Positions 10,801 through 21,300 of a stretch of 64,000 nt of DNA are shown here, piece by piece. A program made the translations under genes and the position numbers. Source of the DNA: Zygnema cylindricum. Lineage: Eukaryota; Streptophyta; Zygnematophyceae; Zygnematales; Zygnemataceae. Numbering within the stretch: the first letter of the stretch is position 1; the number at the start of each line of letters is the position of its first letter. Below the pieces are notes generated by a model. It was not told the DNA's origin, searched no databases, and was given only the letters and a program-made list of their open reading frames with translations. The stretch is taken from assembly GCA_037447655.1 (NCBI GenBank), contig JBBHKE010000480.1:62001-126000 (forward strand), written 5' to 3'.

Positions 10801-13657
10801 CTTAGACAACCTTCATTTTCTGAATGATACTCTTTGCCAGAAAAACAAAATTTCTGTCAACTTCAAGTTACATTAACATCAAACTAAATCCCCATACCTG
10901 CTCATACTTCTCATAAAGCTGAGTCACTGTCTCTTCTCCTTTTCGAAGAGATTGTTCCTTCATGTCTCTCCTTCTTGAGGCAGCCATAGCCCTGTCTCCA
11001 TACAGGACCACAATCGAAAGCACACCTTTGTAAGAGTGTCAGTCACTTTTTTTCTCTAAAGTGCATCAAAAGACAGGTTTTACCTCTCATGAAGCAGAGA
11101 GCCCAAGTTCATACGTCGCAATGAATATAAAATGTTAGACCACGTCCTGTCCTCCCCTTTGACATTAGGTTTAATTTTATCAAGGCAAGACCAAGATACG
11201 CCGCTTAATTCAAAACAGAAATTCCGAACTCCAAAAGCAGGAAGATATATATCAAAATCTGTCAGGTGACTGAATTAAACAGATAAAAAATACTCCGATT
11301 CCCATCATATTGTTTATATCCTCATACCGCTCCATCAATGATGAATTTTGGATGCCAGTCTCCTCTTGCTCTGCAGCACAAATCCAGAAAAAAAAGCGTT
11401 TTTTTTGGGACATTTTAGATGACGTAGCAGATACATTGCAAAGAGCAAACCTTGAATTATAAAAAACAAAAGCATGAGTTTGTCTAACATACCACCAGTA
11501 GATTCCACGATTTCGGAGAGCCTTTGGTGCTTAGTACAAAGTCGTGCATACACTTCTGCAGCAAGGTCTTCCTGCACATACTATAATCGCATTCAGTGTT
11601 GACAATAACAAAAATCCTCCCTCTTGAATGGCCCGTTGCAGTTAAAACAATACCAGCCATCATTCACCGGTATAATAATTAACTTGGTTTGATTATTCTA
11701 AGACTTCAAATGTATAAAACGTAAACTGAAAAGTCAACATTTAAAGAATTGTTTGCAAAGGGTATTATGCATATGCTGCAAGACATCCATCGTGCTTATG
11801 TTTTTGGCAAAGAAAAATCACCTGAACACCGGAACCTTCTTGAATATCTTCAGGTCTGACACCAAGAAGATGAGTTCTACTTCCAGCAAACCTCTCACTC
11901 GCTCTTTTCTCATGATGTTTATCATTCTCATCCTCATCTTTCCGCCGATGATGCTTTCCCTGAGCCTCTGATGCTTGAGCCTCTTTAACAGGCAGTTGCA
12001 TTTGTAATCTTTCTGCTGCCTGAGCCAAAGCCAAATTGCGTAAGGTCCCATAATTCTGCAAAGATGTATAAGACAAGCCAAAACTTCGACAAGTGTCAGA
12101 TAAACAGCTGACAGACCGGCCTAACTACAGATATTATAAACCTTCCTGCATCTAAAATGTGGATGAGAATATAACACACAATTCCGGAAATGTTTCATTG
12201 TGCTGCATAAAAGCTTGAGACACAAACAAGAATCTGAAATTTGTAACCTTAACATTAAAAATTGGCATAAGCATGTAGCCAGTTCACCTCAGGATGACAA
12301 TATTTACACTCGAATCTTTCATGTATGATGCCTCCTGCATACCTCAGCTGAAGACATGAGACCTGCTTGATTTTGGGCAGCATCTTCAAGAATTCCATTA
12401 GTCGGTGACGATTGAGCTTCGTCAAAGCCTGTCAATAACTCCAGAACTTCGCTGTAAACCAGCTGCACAGACAACACACTGACAAGGATAATACTTAAAT
12501 AAAATCTCCCCTAGAATTGCACCACAGTTCGAAAGTACGACAACATGTGGAAACGCTAGATCTGATGACCTCGTATTATATCCGTATTATACAGGTTTTC
12601 CGCGTAACACGTGCAATATGGGGAGCCATACATAGTGTTTCCTACCTTTTCGCACAATAAACTTATACATTCTACAAATTTGACATATGAAAATTTTTAC
12701 ATGGTGGAAAATGGAGAATCTGAGCTTGACAACCTTTACACTCATAATTGGCATAAGATAACAATGGCAATATGGACACTCATATCTTTAATACATGATG
12801 CCTCACCAATTCTTTATAGTAGGCAAGACGACTTCTAGAAAGTTCATTCTGAGCCTGTAACAACCGAAACCAATCAACAAAGAGCATCAGGGTCAGTTAC
12901 CGGAAGGTTAGTGTTCTTGAAACTTTTACAAGTTGCAATGATCGTCGAATCAGTCCAAACACACTAAGTAGAAATACACCATTTCCGACCTAAAATGGCA
13001 AAGTTTTCACAAAAAGTGATGTTGACATTTTACAACGCAATTTATCAGTGAAGTGAATGATGAATTCCTTATCCATGTTTGAGCCATGAAATTTTCCCTG
13101 TTTGTCCTCTATGCACTTTACCACCTTAACTTCGATCACTTCATATACATTTTAGAATTTACAGAAGTAAATATGGTCAATGACATTGGTCCAACACAGC
13201 ATAGACAATGTGAGAATTCATTTTTATAATAACTTGAGCATTGTGACAAGAAAACTGATGTAAGTACTAGGTGACAATTCAGAGCTGCAAATTATAGTAA
13301 CTTCAACAATAATAGCCTGCCACTAAATGATGTTTGAACTTACTCCAGGAGTTAACAGTTAAAGTTAAGGTTAGAGTCAGAGAAAAACTGACAAAGGCAT
13401 TTCAGAGTGATGGTAATTTGTAAACTAGCTCACACATTAAAGAAAAAAAAATGTAAAATCGCGAAACACCAAAACGAATGTCCAACTTTAATTGCTAAAG
13501 TAAGTAATGCTGAAGTTACATTGCAGCCACAAAAAGCATGAATGTCTCCCTCTCCCTCTCCACCATAAAGAAAATTCAGAAAGAATAATGGCTTGCCTTC
13601 TCCAACGAGGCAGAGTCATTTGCAAGGTATAGACCAGCCATAATGAGAGGATTGTCG
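7888..13657 (-). CDS. AUG4: Augmin complex subunit 4 (HAUS4-like), multi-exon
   Basis: Augmin binds existing spindle or cortical microtubules and recruits gamma-tubulin for branched nucleation; subunit 4 is a coiled-coil core component. Phase-consistent exons, 5' to 3' on the minus strand: 13657-13597, 12854-12807, 12462-12343, 12055-11822, 11571-11493, 11370-11328, 10991-10898, then 8751-8700, 8639-8583, 8414-8337 and terminal 8010-7888 with TGA. Diagnostic stretches against plant AUG4 as I remember it: AQNELSRSRLAYYKEL, LALAQAAERLQMQLP, THLLGVRPEDIQ, LYEKYEQ and LRVLEYERLGYEFADLARRY. A further exon at about 9377-9314 (LLKRCQLCE) is tentative, and what joins it to 10898 was not found. The first intron appears to use a GC donor (GAGAAG|GCAAGC). 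The start may be the ATG at 13641 or lie further upstream. The family call is from similarity of residue patterns, not a search. Confidence 0.75.
9430..9580. mobile_element. MITE fragment inside AUG4 intron
   Basis: A right terminus, GGTAATAGGGATTCACGCTG + TA, ends near 9576. The TTCTGGTCCGAATGACATGGAC block near 9450 recurs near 34233 (TTCTGGTCCAAATGACGTGGAC). A matching left terminus is not visible here. Confidence 0.45.
10655..10748. mobile_element. MITE right end inside AUG4 intron
   Basis: CTAATAGTGATGGCCAGTG + TA near 10746 matches the GGGCAGTGTA-type termini at 21990, 27285 and 31040. The left end is not clear. Confidence 0.5.
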
Positions 13658-13879
13658 CTCAAGACAACCAGCAGCAATCACACTGGTCAATAAAACTGTG
13701 AAGTAAGAAGAAACTTCAAACCATACATCATCAAATAACTTCGTCAACAAAAATCGTTCGTGAACAATTTGTTGCCATCACTGACCATTGCGTGAAAGCT
13801 TATGTACAATCCATGACAATCTTATAATCTTAGGAAGGATGAAAGAGTGTGCCTCACAATTTTATCAAAAACTCATAAA

Positions 13880-13995
13880 CTACAGTACAATACAGTACAG
13901 TACAGACTAGTACTGTAGTACTATACAGTACAGTACAGTAAATTACAGTACTGTACTGTAATGTACTATACTGTACTCTACAGTACTGTACTGTA
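13880..13995. repeat. Palindromic TACAGTACTG microsatellite
   Basis: A run built from TACAGTAC and TACTGTAC units, self-complementary over short scales. A MITE begins directly at its right edge (TGTA|CGCCGCGAATCG), so the TA target lies in the array. Confidence 0.8.
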
Positions 13996-14504
13996 CGCCG
14001 CGAATCGTAATTAGAGTAGATTACTCTAATTCGGTCGCTCGAAATTTCGACTCTATCACATGAAATAGAGTAAATGATTCTATCTTTTTCATTATTCTAT
14101 TTAAGGTACAGTTTAATTAGCGTTTTTAATTCTAGTATAGATTCACTTTAAATAGTGTGGAGTACGGACGGTGGCAGACTGTGCAAGGTTGTACTTTGTT
14201 AAGTAAAAAAGTACAAATTGGGATTTAATCCAGGCCGTTGTCATGTAACTGCGCTTTAACAAACCGCGTAGTGCAAACGTCATAGTGACGATAAGCTGTA
14301 TGCTTTGCCAAATTCCGTATGAATAACTTATTTACAGTAGAGGATACTACAGTACTGTAGCTTTCCAAATTAGAGTACTTAAATAAATTAGAGTAAACTT
14401 CATGGTTGAAAAAGCTCTATCGCATAAATTAGCGTTTATTACTCTATTTTTTTTTTAGTTTTTGTACTCTAATTTTTTCATTACTCTAATTACGATTCGC
14501 GGTG
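13996..14504. mobile_element. TA-flanked MITE, about 509 bp
   Basis: The left terminus is CGCCGCGAATCGTAATTAGAG and the right terminus is CTCTAATTACGATTCGCGGTG, bounded by TA (13994-13995 and 14505-14506). The interior has repeated ACTCTA..TTAGAGTA motifs and a GTGTGGAGTACGGACGGTGG block related to the long class at 1803 and 49084. It is noncoding. Confidence 0.8.
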
Positions 14505-14512
14505 TAGTTTTC

Positions 14513-14855
14513 ACACATCGAAAAACATCCTTGAGAGCCAAATTGTTGGTTCGGTTCGCCTGTCAAAATGGGTCGCCCCCGCTAACAAAATGAATAATAC
14601 TGGTGCGATGCCACGTTAAAACTTAAAGCCACACCAGAAAACGGTATTTCCCACCCGCGGTGTCTTCACGGGCGTTGGTGTTAGCGGCCGTCGGTACGGA
14701 CGCAGAATTTTTGACGGCGCTGGATGGACACGCTTCGAAGTTCGAACCCCAAAAGTGTCCTTCTGAAAGTGTCCATATTCGTGCGACTTTTCTTTTCGGG
14801 GTGTCCACCTGGCAGTTTGTCGTTCACCTAGCAATTTGCAAAGTTATGTTGTTTT
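14513..14855. repeat. Direct repeat E, copy 1
   Basis: This roughly 340-bp block begins ACACATCGAAAAACATCC and contains GCGGCCGTCGGTACGGACGC and GGTGTCCACCTGGCAGTTTG. It is repeated in the same orientation at 15953-16281. Minus-strand frames in both copies start MLGERQTARWTPRKEKSHEY. It could be a coding remnant or part of a repeat. No LTR-type TG...CA ends are seen. Confidence 0.7.
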
Positions 14856-15004
14856 ACTTGTCTTGGTGACGCAAGAAAAGAAATAGGTTACGGGGAAGGC
14901 ATGTGGCGTTAAAAATTAAAAAGCTCGTTAGAAACAGTTAAAAATACGAGATAAATTTCCTGGATCCAAGAAAAAAAGAACACGGAAAATTCCCTTCAAA
15001 GTCT

Positions 15005-15490
15005 AGTCTTTATTGTGGTGCAAAACATAGTTCAAAAGTAGGCGTTTTTTGGTAGGCCTTTTGTAGGCCGCCTTTAGCGTAAGCTGTGTTCCGGGCTTTC
15101 CATGTGATCTTCTTAGATCGCTACATTCATCAGCGACCGTCCGATCGTCCAAATCTGACGATAGTCCTATTGTAAGTTGTGTTATGGGCTTTTCATGTGA
15201 TCTTCTTAGATCGTTACTTTCATCAACGACCGTCAGATCATCCGAATCTGACGGTTTAAATAAAAAGTCGATCAAAACTCACAGAAAAAGATTTTTTTGT
15301 CCGTTTTTTTTTTTCAAATTTAGACATGACGTTTAATTCTCTATCGATCCATGTGCAACTCAACCCTGTTACTATTTTATTTCATTTTGGGGCCAATACA
15401 ATATGGGTCTTAAGGCCATATTGTATGTTTTGCATACAATAGGCATATTGTATGGGCGTACGGTCACCTACTTTTGAACTATGATTTGAA
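15005..15490. repeat. Repeat family A, copy 2 (no MITE, no minisatellite)
   Basis: Matches 3236-4135 minus its insertions. It contains its own roughly 92-bp tandem duplication (GTAAGCTGTGTTCCGGGC... / GTAAGTTGTGTTATGGGC..., each ending near TCTGACGATAG or TCTGACGGTTT). It provides the empty site for the MITE at 3347-3561. Confidence 0.75.
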
Positions 15491-15559
15491 CAATTTCGTA
15501 CATCTACATGTTTTAGTGTGGACATATTACGTGCCAAATTTTTTTACAAAGCAGTTTAC

Positions 15560-15681
15560 AAATTAGAGTACATGATAAATTAGTATCATGGTGTACCCGA
15601 AAAAACACAATTTACCGTTAAGTACGCTAATTGTTTCATTACGCTATATTTTTTATTTCGCTAATAGCGATTCACGGTGTA
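15560..15681. mobile_element. Partial MITE (right end) abutting palindromic microsatellite
   Basis: The right terminus CGCTAATAGCGATTCACGGTG is followed by TA near 15680. Repeated ACGCTA/TTAGAGTA-like interior motifs are visible. The left terminus is not resolved. Confidence 0.55.
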
Positions 15682-15742
15682 CTGTAGTACTGTAGTACTG
15701 TACAGTACAGTACAGTACTATACAGTACTGTACTGTACAGTA
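15682..15742. repeat. TACTGTACAG palindromic microsatellite between two MITE ends
   Basis: About 60 bp of ACTGTAGTACTGTACAGTAC units. A MITE right terminus lies on its left and a MITE left terminus on its right, so both elements sit in one array. Confidence 0.8.
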
Positions 15743-15952
15743 CACCGTGAATCGCTATTAGTGTTAATGTTTTTTTTGCCTCTTAAAACATCTTTTCTCC
15801 GTACACACATGTCCGACTGTGGATCTGACGGTTTCAATTGAAAGGTAAGATTTTAAGCTTCCGATTGGCGGTCTCAAATTGAAAATCGGACAAGTGTGTA
15901 CAGAGAAAAGATGTTTTAAGTAGGCGAAAAAAATATTAACCCTAATAGCGAT
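15743..15952. mobile_element. TA-flanked MITE, CTCCGTACACA class
   Basis: The left end CACCGTGAATCGCTATTAGTG is followed by GCCTCTTAAAACATCTTTTC and CTCCGTACACACATGTC. The inverted partner (GTGTACAGAGAAAAGATG, TTTTAAGTAGGCG) precedes CCTAATAGCGATACACA. The last about 12 bp of the right terminus is replaced by direct repeat E. Confidence 0.75.
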
Positions 15953-16281
15953 ACACATCGAAAAACATCCTTGAGAACCAAATTGTCGGTTCGGTTCGCC
16001 TGTCAAAATGGGCCCTCCCCCGCTAATAAAAAGAATAATTCCGGCGCGATGCCATGTTTAAACCACACCAAAAAACGGTATTTCCACCCGCGGTGTCTTC
16101 ACGAGCGTTGGTGTTAGCGGCCGTCGGTACGGACGCAGAATTTTTGACGGCGCTGGATGGAAGTTCGAACCCAGTTAAAGTGTCCTTTTGAAAGTGTACA
16201 TATTCGTGCGACTTTTCTTTTCGGGGTGTCCACCTGGCAGTTTGTCGTTCACCTAGCAATTTCTAATGTTATATTGTTTTT
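15953..16281. repeat. Direct repeat E, copy 2
   Basis: Same block as 14513-14855, with a few deletions (about 15 bp lost near 16165). The two copies lie 1.44 kb apart and enclose repeat-A copy 2 and MITEs. It ends about 350 bp upstream of the TRS130 start codon. Confidence 0.7.
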
Positions 16282-16631
16282 TAGAATGAGTACTGAGTAC
16301 CTTTTCCAAATCGGACAGCCATCTCCAATTCAGTAATTCTCCAAGACACTTTCTTTACAGCATTCTCTTAGGATTATGAGTTGGCAGTTTTTCTTCTGCC
16401 TTCTTCAAGCTTTCTAATCATCTATTGTTTTCTTTTTTTTTGACTTTTTTTTAGTGATCTTTAGTTGTTGCTTTGGCTTTCAATTTGATTTTTCTTTTTA
16501 TTTTATTCTTCTCCCTTTTTCTTAGCCATCTCACATTGGTTTCTTTCCTTTTCTCTTTTCTTTAACTCTATCTTTGTATCATTTTTAAAACGTTTCACCG
16601 GAGGGGGAGAATGAGCAGATGAACTCAAAAA

Positions 16632-18346
16632 ATGGCGTCTGCAATCGACGAACATTCGACCTATGTTGAAGCAGCAGAAAAAATCATTGTTGCCGGTAAT
16701 TATCTCTATAGCTTTATCGCCTCCGTAATCCTCCCTCTTCTTTCATCCTTCCTCTTTTTCTTTACTTTTTATATAGCTTGAATTGCTTTTAGTAACTATC
16801 CTCTCTCTCTCTCTCTCTCTTTTTCTTATGCATAGCTATTTTTCCATACAGCTTTATCGCCTCCGCAATCATCCTCTCTCAATTTTCTTTTTCCTCATTT
16901 GTTGTAACACAGCTTTATCGCCTTTTTGTAATCATTCTCTGTCTTTCTCCTTTGTATTTGCGAAAATGAGCTCTCCTTCACAATTTTATCCTTCACTCAT
17001 GGGAATTCTGGTTTTCCATTTATAGTACAATGCGCAAAAATATTGAAAAAGGAAATTTTCGTTTCAAAATAGTTAAATAACTCAGCAATTTGCCTTGTTC
17101 TTGTCTTAAGAGCCCTAATCAAACCCTAAAAGGCCATCAAAATTGTAAAACCCGAAAAGCTTAATCATGTTGTCTGCAAGTCTGATAGGCTCTGCTGCCA
17201 TTTGCTCTTAGTGTTAAACATTTTTCGAGCAAGTAAAGACGGCGTTTGACTTCACCTTCAACCTTTGCGTTTTTAGGGGGAGGTAAACAATCGAAAGGCA
17301 AAGGTCTGAAAAAAGGGTTGGAAATCCCGGAAAAGGAGAGGGGGGGGCGCGGGGGGTGGTGTCGGAGGTCGGAAATCTGTGCATCGAGAAGAAAATCCAT
17401 CGTGACTCCCCTAAACATGTTTAAAATTACTGAACGATTTCAGAATTTGGCGACAGCGCAGTAATGTGATGAATAATATTCACAAGTCGCAATGTCATGA
17501 TTTTTTATGTACAATTGGATAACCACTTTGTATTTCTTCTCATTCATTATGTTAAGCTGAGTTTTATTCTCAATGTCTTCTTCCTCTTCCACTTCTTCTT
17601 CCCCATCTCCTTTTCTCTCTCCTTCTTTTTCTCCTTCTCCCTCTCCCTCTCCCTCTCCCTCTCCCTCTCACTCTCCGTCTCCTTCTCCTTGTCCTTCTCC
17701 CTCTCCTTTCCCTCCCCCTTCTTCTTTCCCTTCTCCTTCTCCTCCTTCTCCTTCTCCTCCTTCTTCTCCTTCTCCTCCTCCTCCTCCTCCTCCTTTTCCT
17801 TTCTTCTACTTCGTCATCTTCTTGCCTCATCTTGGCTGTGATATCCAAGCTATCACCATTTTGCAAGTATTTGTAATCGGCAATACCAAGGCTTTGCCTG
17901 ATACATGAGGGGGTTAACACAGGGCAATATTGGTGCTTTTTTCTGAATAATCATAAATGGAGAGGTCATATAGTATGGAAATTGATAAATTTGGGGAGGT
18001 CGTAAAGTACGGAAAATGATAAATATGGAGAGGTCATATAATATCGAAAACGATAAAGACAGGAGATCATATAATATGGAAAATGCTTTATATGGTGGGA
18101 GCAGTGGTGGATGAATGGGGCGTGTGGCCGCTTGTACGACCAACTTTAGAGGCCCGACTTCCTTTGCGACGTGTCCATCTTTTCAACAAAGAGAGGCTGG
18201 AAAGGAAGGTGGATCGACTGCCGCTGGATTATGTTCCCACAACAGATGCAAGACTGCGAAGTCGTCCACCGGCAAAGAACTCTCCGCATTGGTTCAGGCA
18301 TCCCCAATACTGACTGCTGCAATGCAAGTGCCATTCTGGGATTTTG

Positions 18347-18380
<34 letters not shown>

Positions 18381-21300
18381 GAAGATCGTGAATTCCTTTT
18401 AATATTTCCAAATCTTCTCCAAATGATGCTGCTGCTCGGATGGCGGCACGAGTTTACAAGGGAATTCAGGACCAGTTCCCAAAAAAAAGGTTGGTGAACA
18501 TGGTGCTTTGTGAAATTTTCGTTGGTTTCAGATGAAAGCTTAGCTTGTTACGCGCTTTTTTCTCCACAGAAACAATCGGTTATAATGTGAAGACATGCAA
18601 AGTAAAGGTTTCTGGTAATCCTCTTTTCAGGCTTTTTTTGCCGTGAGCTGCTTACCTATGGCAGAAACGTTTGACCTTAAATCTACTCCATTCTTAAAAT
18701 AATGTAGCAGGCCCTCATCGATGATGAAATGCTTACATTGTCTGTTGCTTTAAGAAAAGAGAGACGTTCACAGCAAAAGGCCATCTGTTTGTCTTTTTGT
18801 CAGGCATTGATGGCATTGAAACAACAGAGGGAAGTGAAACGCTAGGGACCATGTGACTGGAATGTCTCTGACAAGTGCTTAGGTACACCTTTCGTTGCTA
18901 TCAAAGTTAATAACTCCCATTAGCACAATCTAATATAAAAGGTCCGAAATGAGCCTCGCCTCTAACCGTAATATAGTGTAGTTTATTCTAATTCCTCTTT
19001 AACACTTAATTCACTAACTCTAATAGCGATGAAAGGTATAAGATATTTGTAAATATATACCTCCAGTTCGTAGGGTGCAGGTCAGTGTTTTTGTTTTTGA
19101 CTGGGCGTTTAATTTTGAATGAATAAAAACATATATGTGACAAGAAACGGTACAGAGTTGAAACCATGACAATATGCCATGCATGATGTTTCAATGTCCA
19201 TCAGCTTAAGATGCCAATTCTATTGATTGTTAATGCTATCAGAATTGGTTATATTGAAATTGAGGGATGATGGACAAATGTTTTCGGCATCCCATAATGT
19301 CACCTTGGTCATTGCAATGAACCTTTAATATTCCTATGGGTACAAACCAGTGTAAAATGTTAAGAATGTGATTCTTCGTAGGCTTCAACATGGCCGTTTA
19401 AATACGAAAATGACAAAGCACTTCTAGCTTTGCCAGCTTTCGTATGTTTTCAGGTGCTGTAAGCTTGAACTATTAACCCTAAAAAGCTCTAGAAAGTTTA
19501 CTGTGAATGGTTTTTCAGGTGCTGCAAGCTCGAACTTTATGCTCAAGATGCGAGCAGTTGGGCTGAAGTGGAGATTCGCTTAGCGGAGAACATCAGCGCC
19601 ACTCTGGATGCCAGAATGCGACATTACGACGAGGAGGTTCGACGATTAAATGAACATCGAGGGAGCGATAAGTGGAATTTTTGTAGCTTCTTCGTCGACA
19701 AGGCATGGTCTCTCGAATCCCAGCCGGGCCCCGTACTTGCATTGTTTCTGATCCAGGCATGCCCGCGCCTGAACCTTTATTGGATGCCCTGAACCCTGTC
19801 GGAAATTTTAGCGTCGAAGCATTTTTGCTGAGAGCTTGCTTTCCAACATCGCATGCTTGCTTTCCTCTTTTTCCCACATTGTGATGAAAAGAGGTTATGC
19901 CATTTTAATTGAATGTGTATTTTCACAGTTGGTTCCTTGAATTGAATGTGTATTTTCACACTCAGGCGTTTCTAGCATCCACAATTCCGAATGTTATTTC
20001 GTTAATCTGTGCTCCTGGCTATGCTAATAATAGCCTCGTTACACCATTGAGAATTACTCTCGGTTTGTTGTAATCTACGGTTTTGCGATAACCGTACGCA
20101 TGATTACTCAAAATAGTGTAGGAATTGTATTATTGCTCATGTTTTACACACATAACATGTGTACTTTTGGATATTATTACCAGCCTATCACTTTCATCAC
20201 CCCAGGTTGAAAGTGAGTGGGCAACATTTTCTGGGGCTATATGTAGCAAGTCGCAATTGAAGAGAGAGAGAGGGAGAGAGAGGGAGAGTAGGACACGCTG
20301 TATTCCAGGCTTCATTCAGGTCTGACTGAAATATTACATTAAGAAAATCACTTGGAACGTCAAATCAGCACAGCAACGTCGATGCTGCTGTTTTTTCATG
20401 AATATTCTGCTTTACTCGTTTCAATAATGAGAGAGATGTTCCTTAGCTTGACCTATGGAGTAGCTTGAGCTCAGATCCAATCGAATGGATTGATTTGAAA
20501 TAAAATGGTTCTTATATCCGAGATTGTAGAATGTCCTAAAAGCCTCGCTGGGGTCTCTCTTCACCGTTGAACCTGTCATGAATGTGACTTCCGGGTGCTT
20601 TACACTACTCGAGTCAATTAGATAAGTTCAACATTTAATGAAAAGGTTCTACATTTGATGAAAAAGACTATGTACCCTGTTGAAGAGCTATTCAGCTTTG
20701 CCTAGTTTTCATCCATTTTGTGGGAAAAGGGATTCTTTTATTTCACTGTATTTTCCTGTCTTCTAGTTCCTTTGTTCTTCAGTTCCTTCCTCCATTCCTC
20801 CATTCCTGTCCTCCCTCCTTCCTCCCCTTCCTTCCTTCCATTCCTTCCTTCCTTCCTTCCCTCCCTCCCCTCCCTCCTTCCTCCTCCCTCTCCTCCTTCC
20901 TCCTCCTTCCTCTCCATTCCCCTCCATTTTCCTTCCCTCCTTCCATTTCCTTACCCCTCTCCCTGTCCCTCTCCCTCTCCCCCTCTCTCTCCCTCTCCTC
21001 CTTCCTCTCCCTCTCTCTCCCTCTCCTTCTCCTCTCCCTCGCCCTCGCCCTCGCCCTCACCTTCTCCCTTTCTCCTCCTCCTCCCTCGCCCTGTGCATTT
21101 CTTCCCTCTTCCTCCTCAAACCATGAGGTTGCCTTTTTTGTCTGACTTCAAAGTCGGCAGTTTAGTTTGACACATGTTAGGCTGCATGGCAATGGTTCTG
21201 ACGCAAATGGACTTGTTGTTCCTTTGCAGGAGAGTCTGGCTTTCATGATGGAGATGGCTCAGTTGCGTGAAGATGCTTTACGAGAATATGACGAGCTGGA

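Noticed and set aside
14513-16281. LTR pair of a small retrotransposon
   Set aside because: The repeats lack TG...CA ends, and no primer-binding site or polypurine tract is seen. The interior is made of other repeats and MITEs.
17570-17920. Arg-rich minus and Ser/Pro-rich plus frames
   Set aside because: They are products of the CT microsatellite in TRS130 intron 1. The same holds for frames at 20718-21170, 26123-26344, 32132-32405 and 62568-63225.
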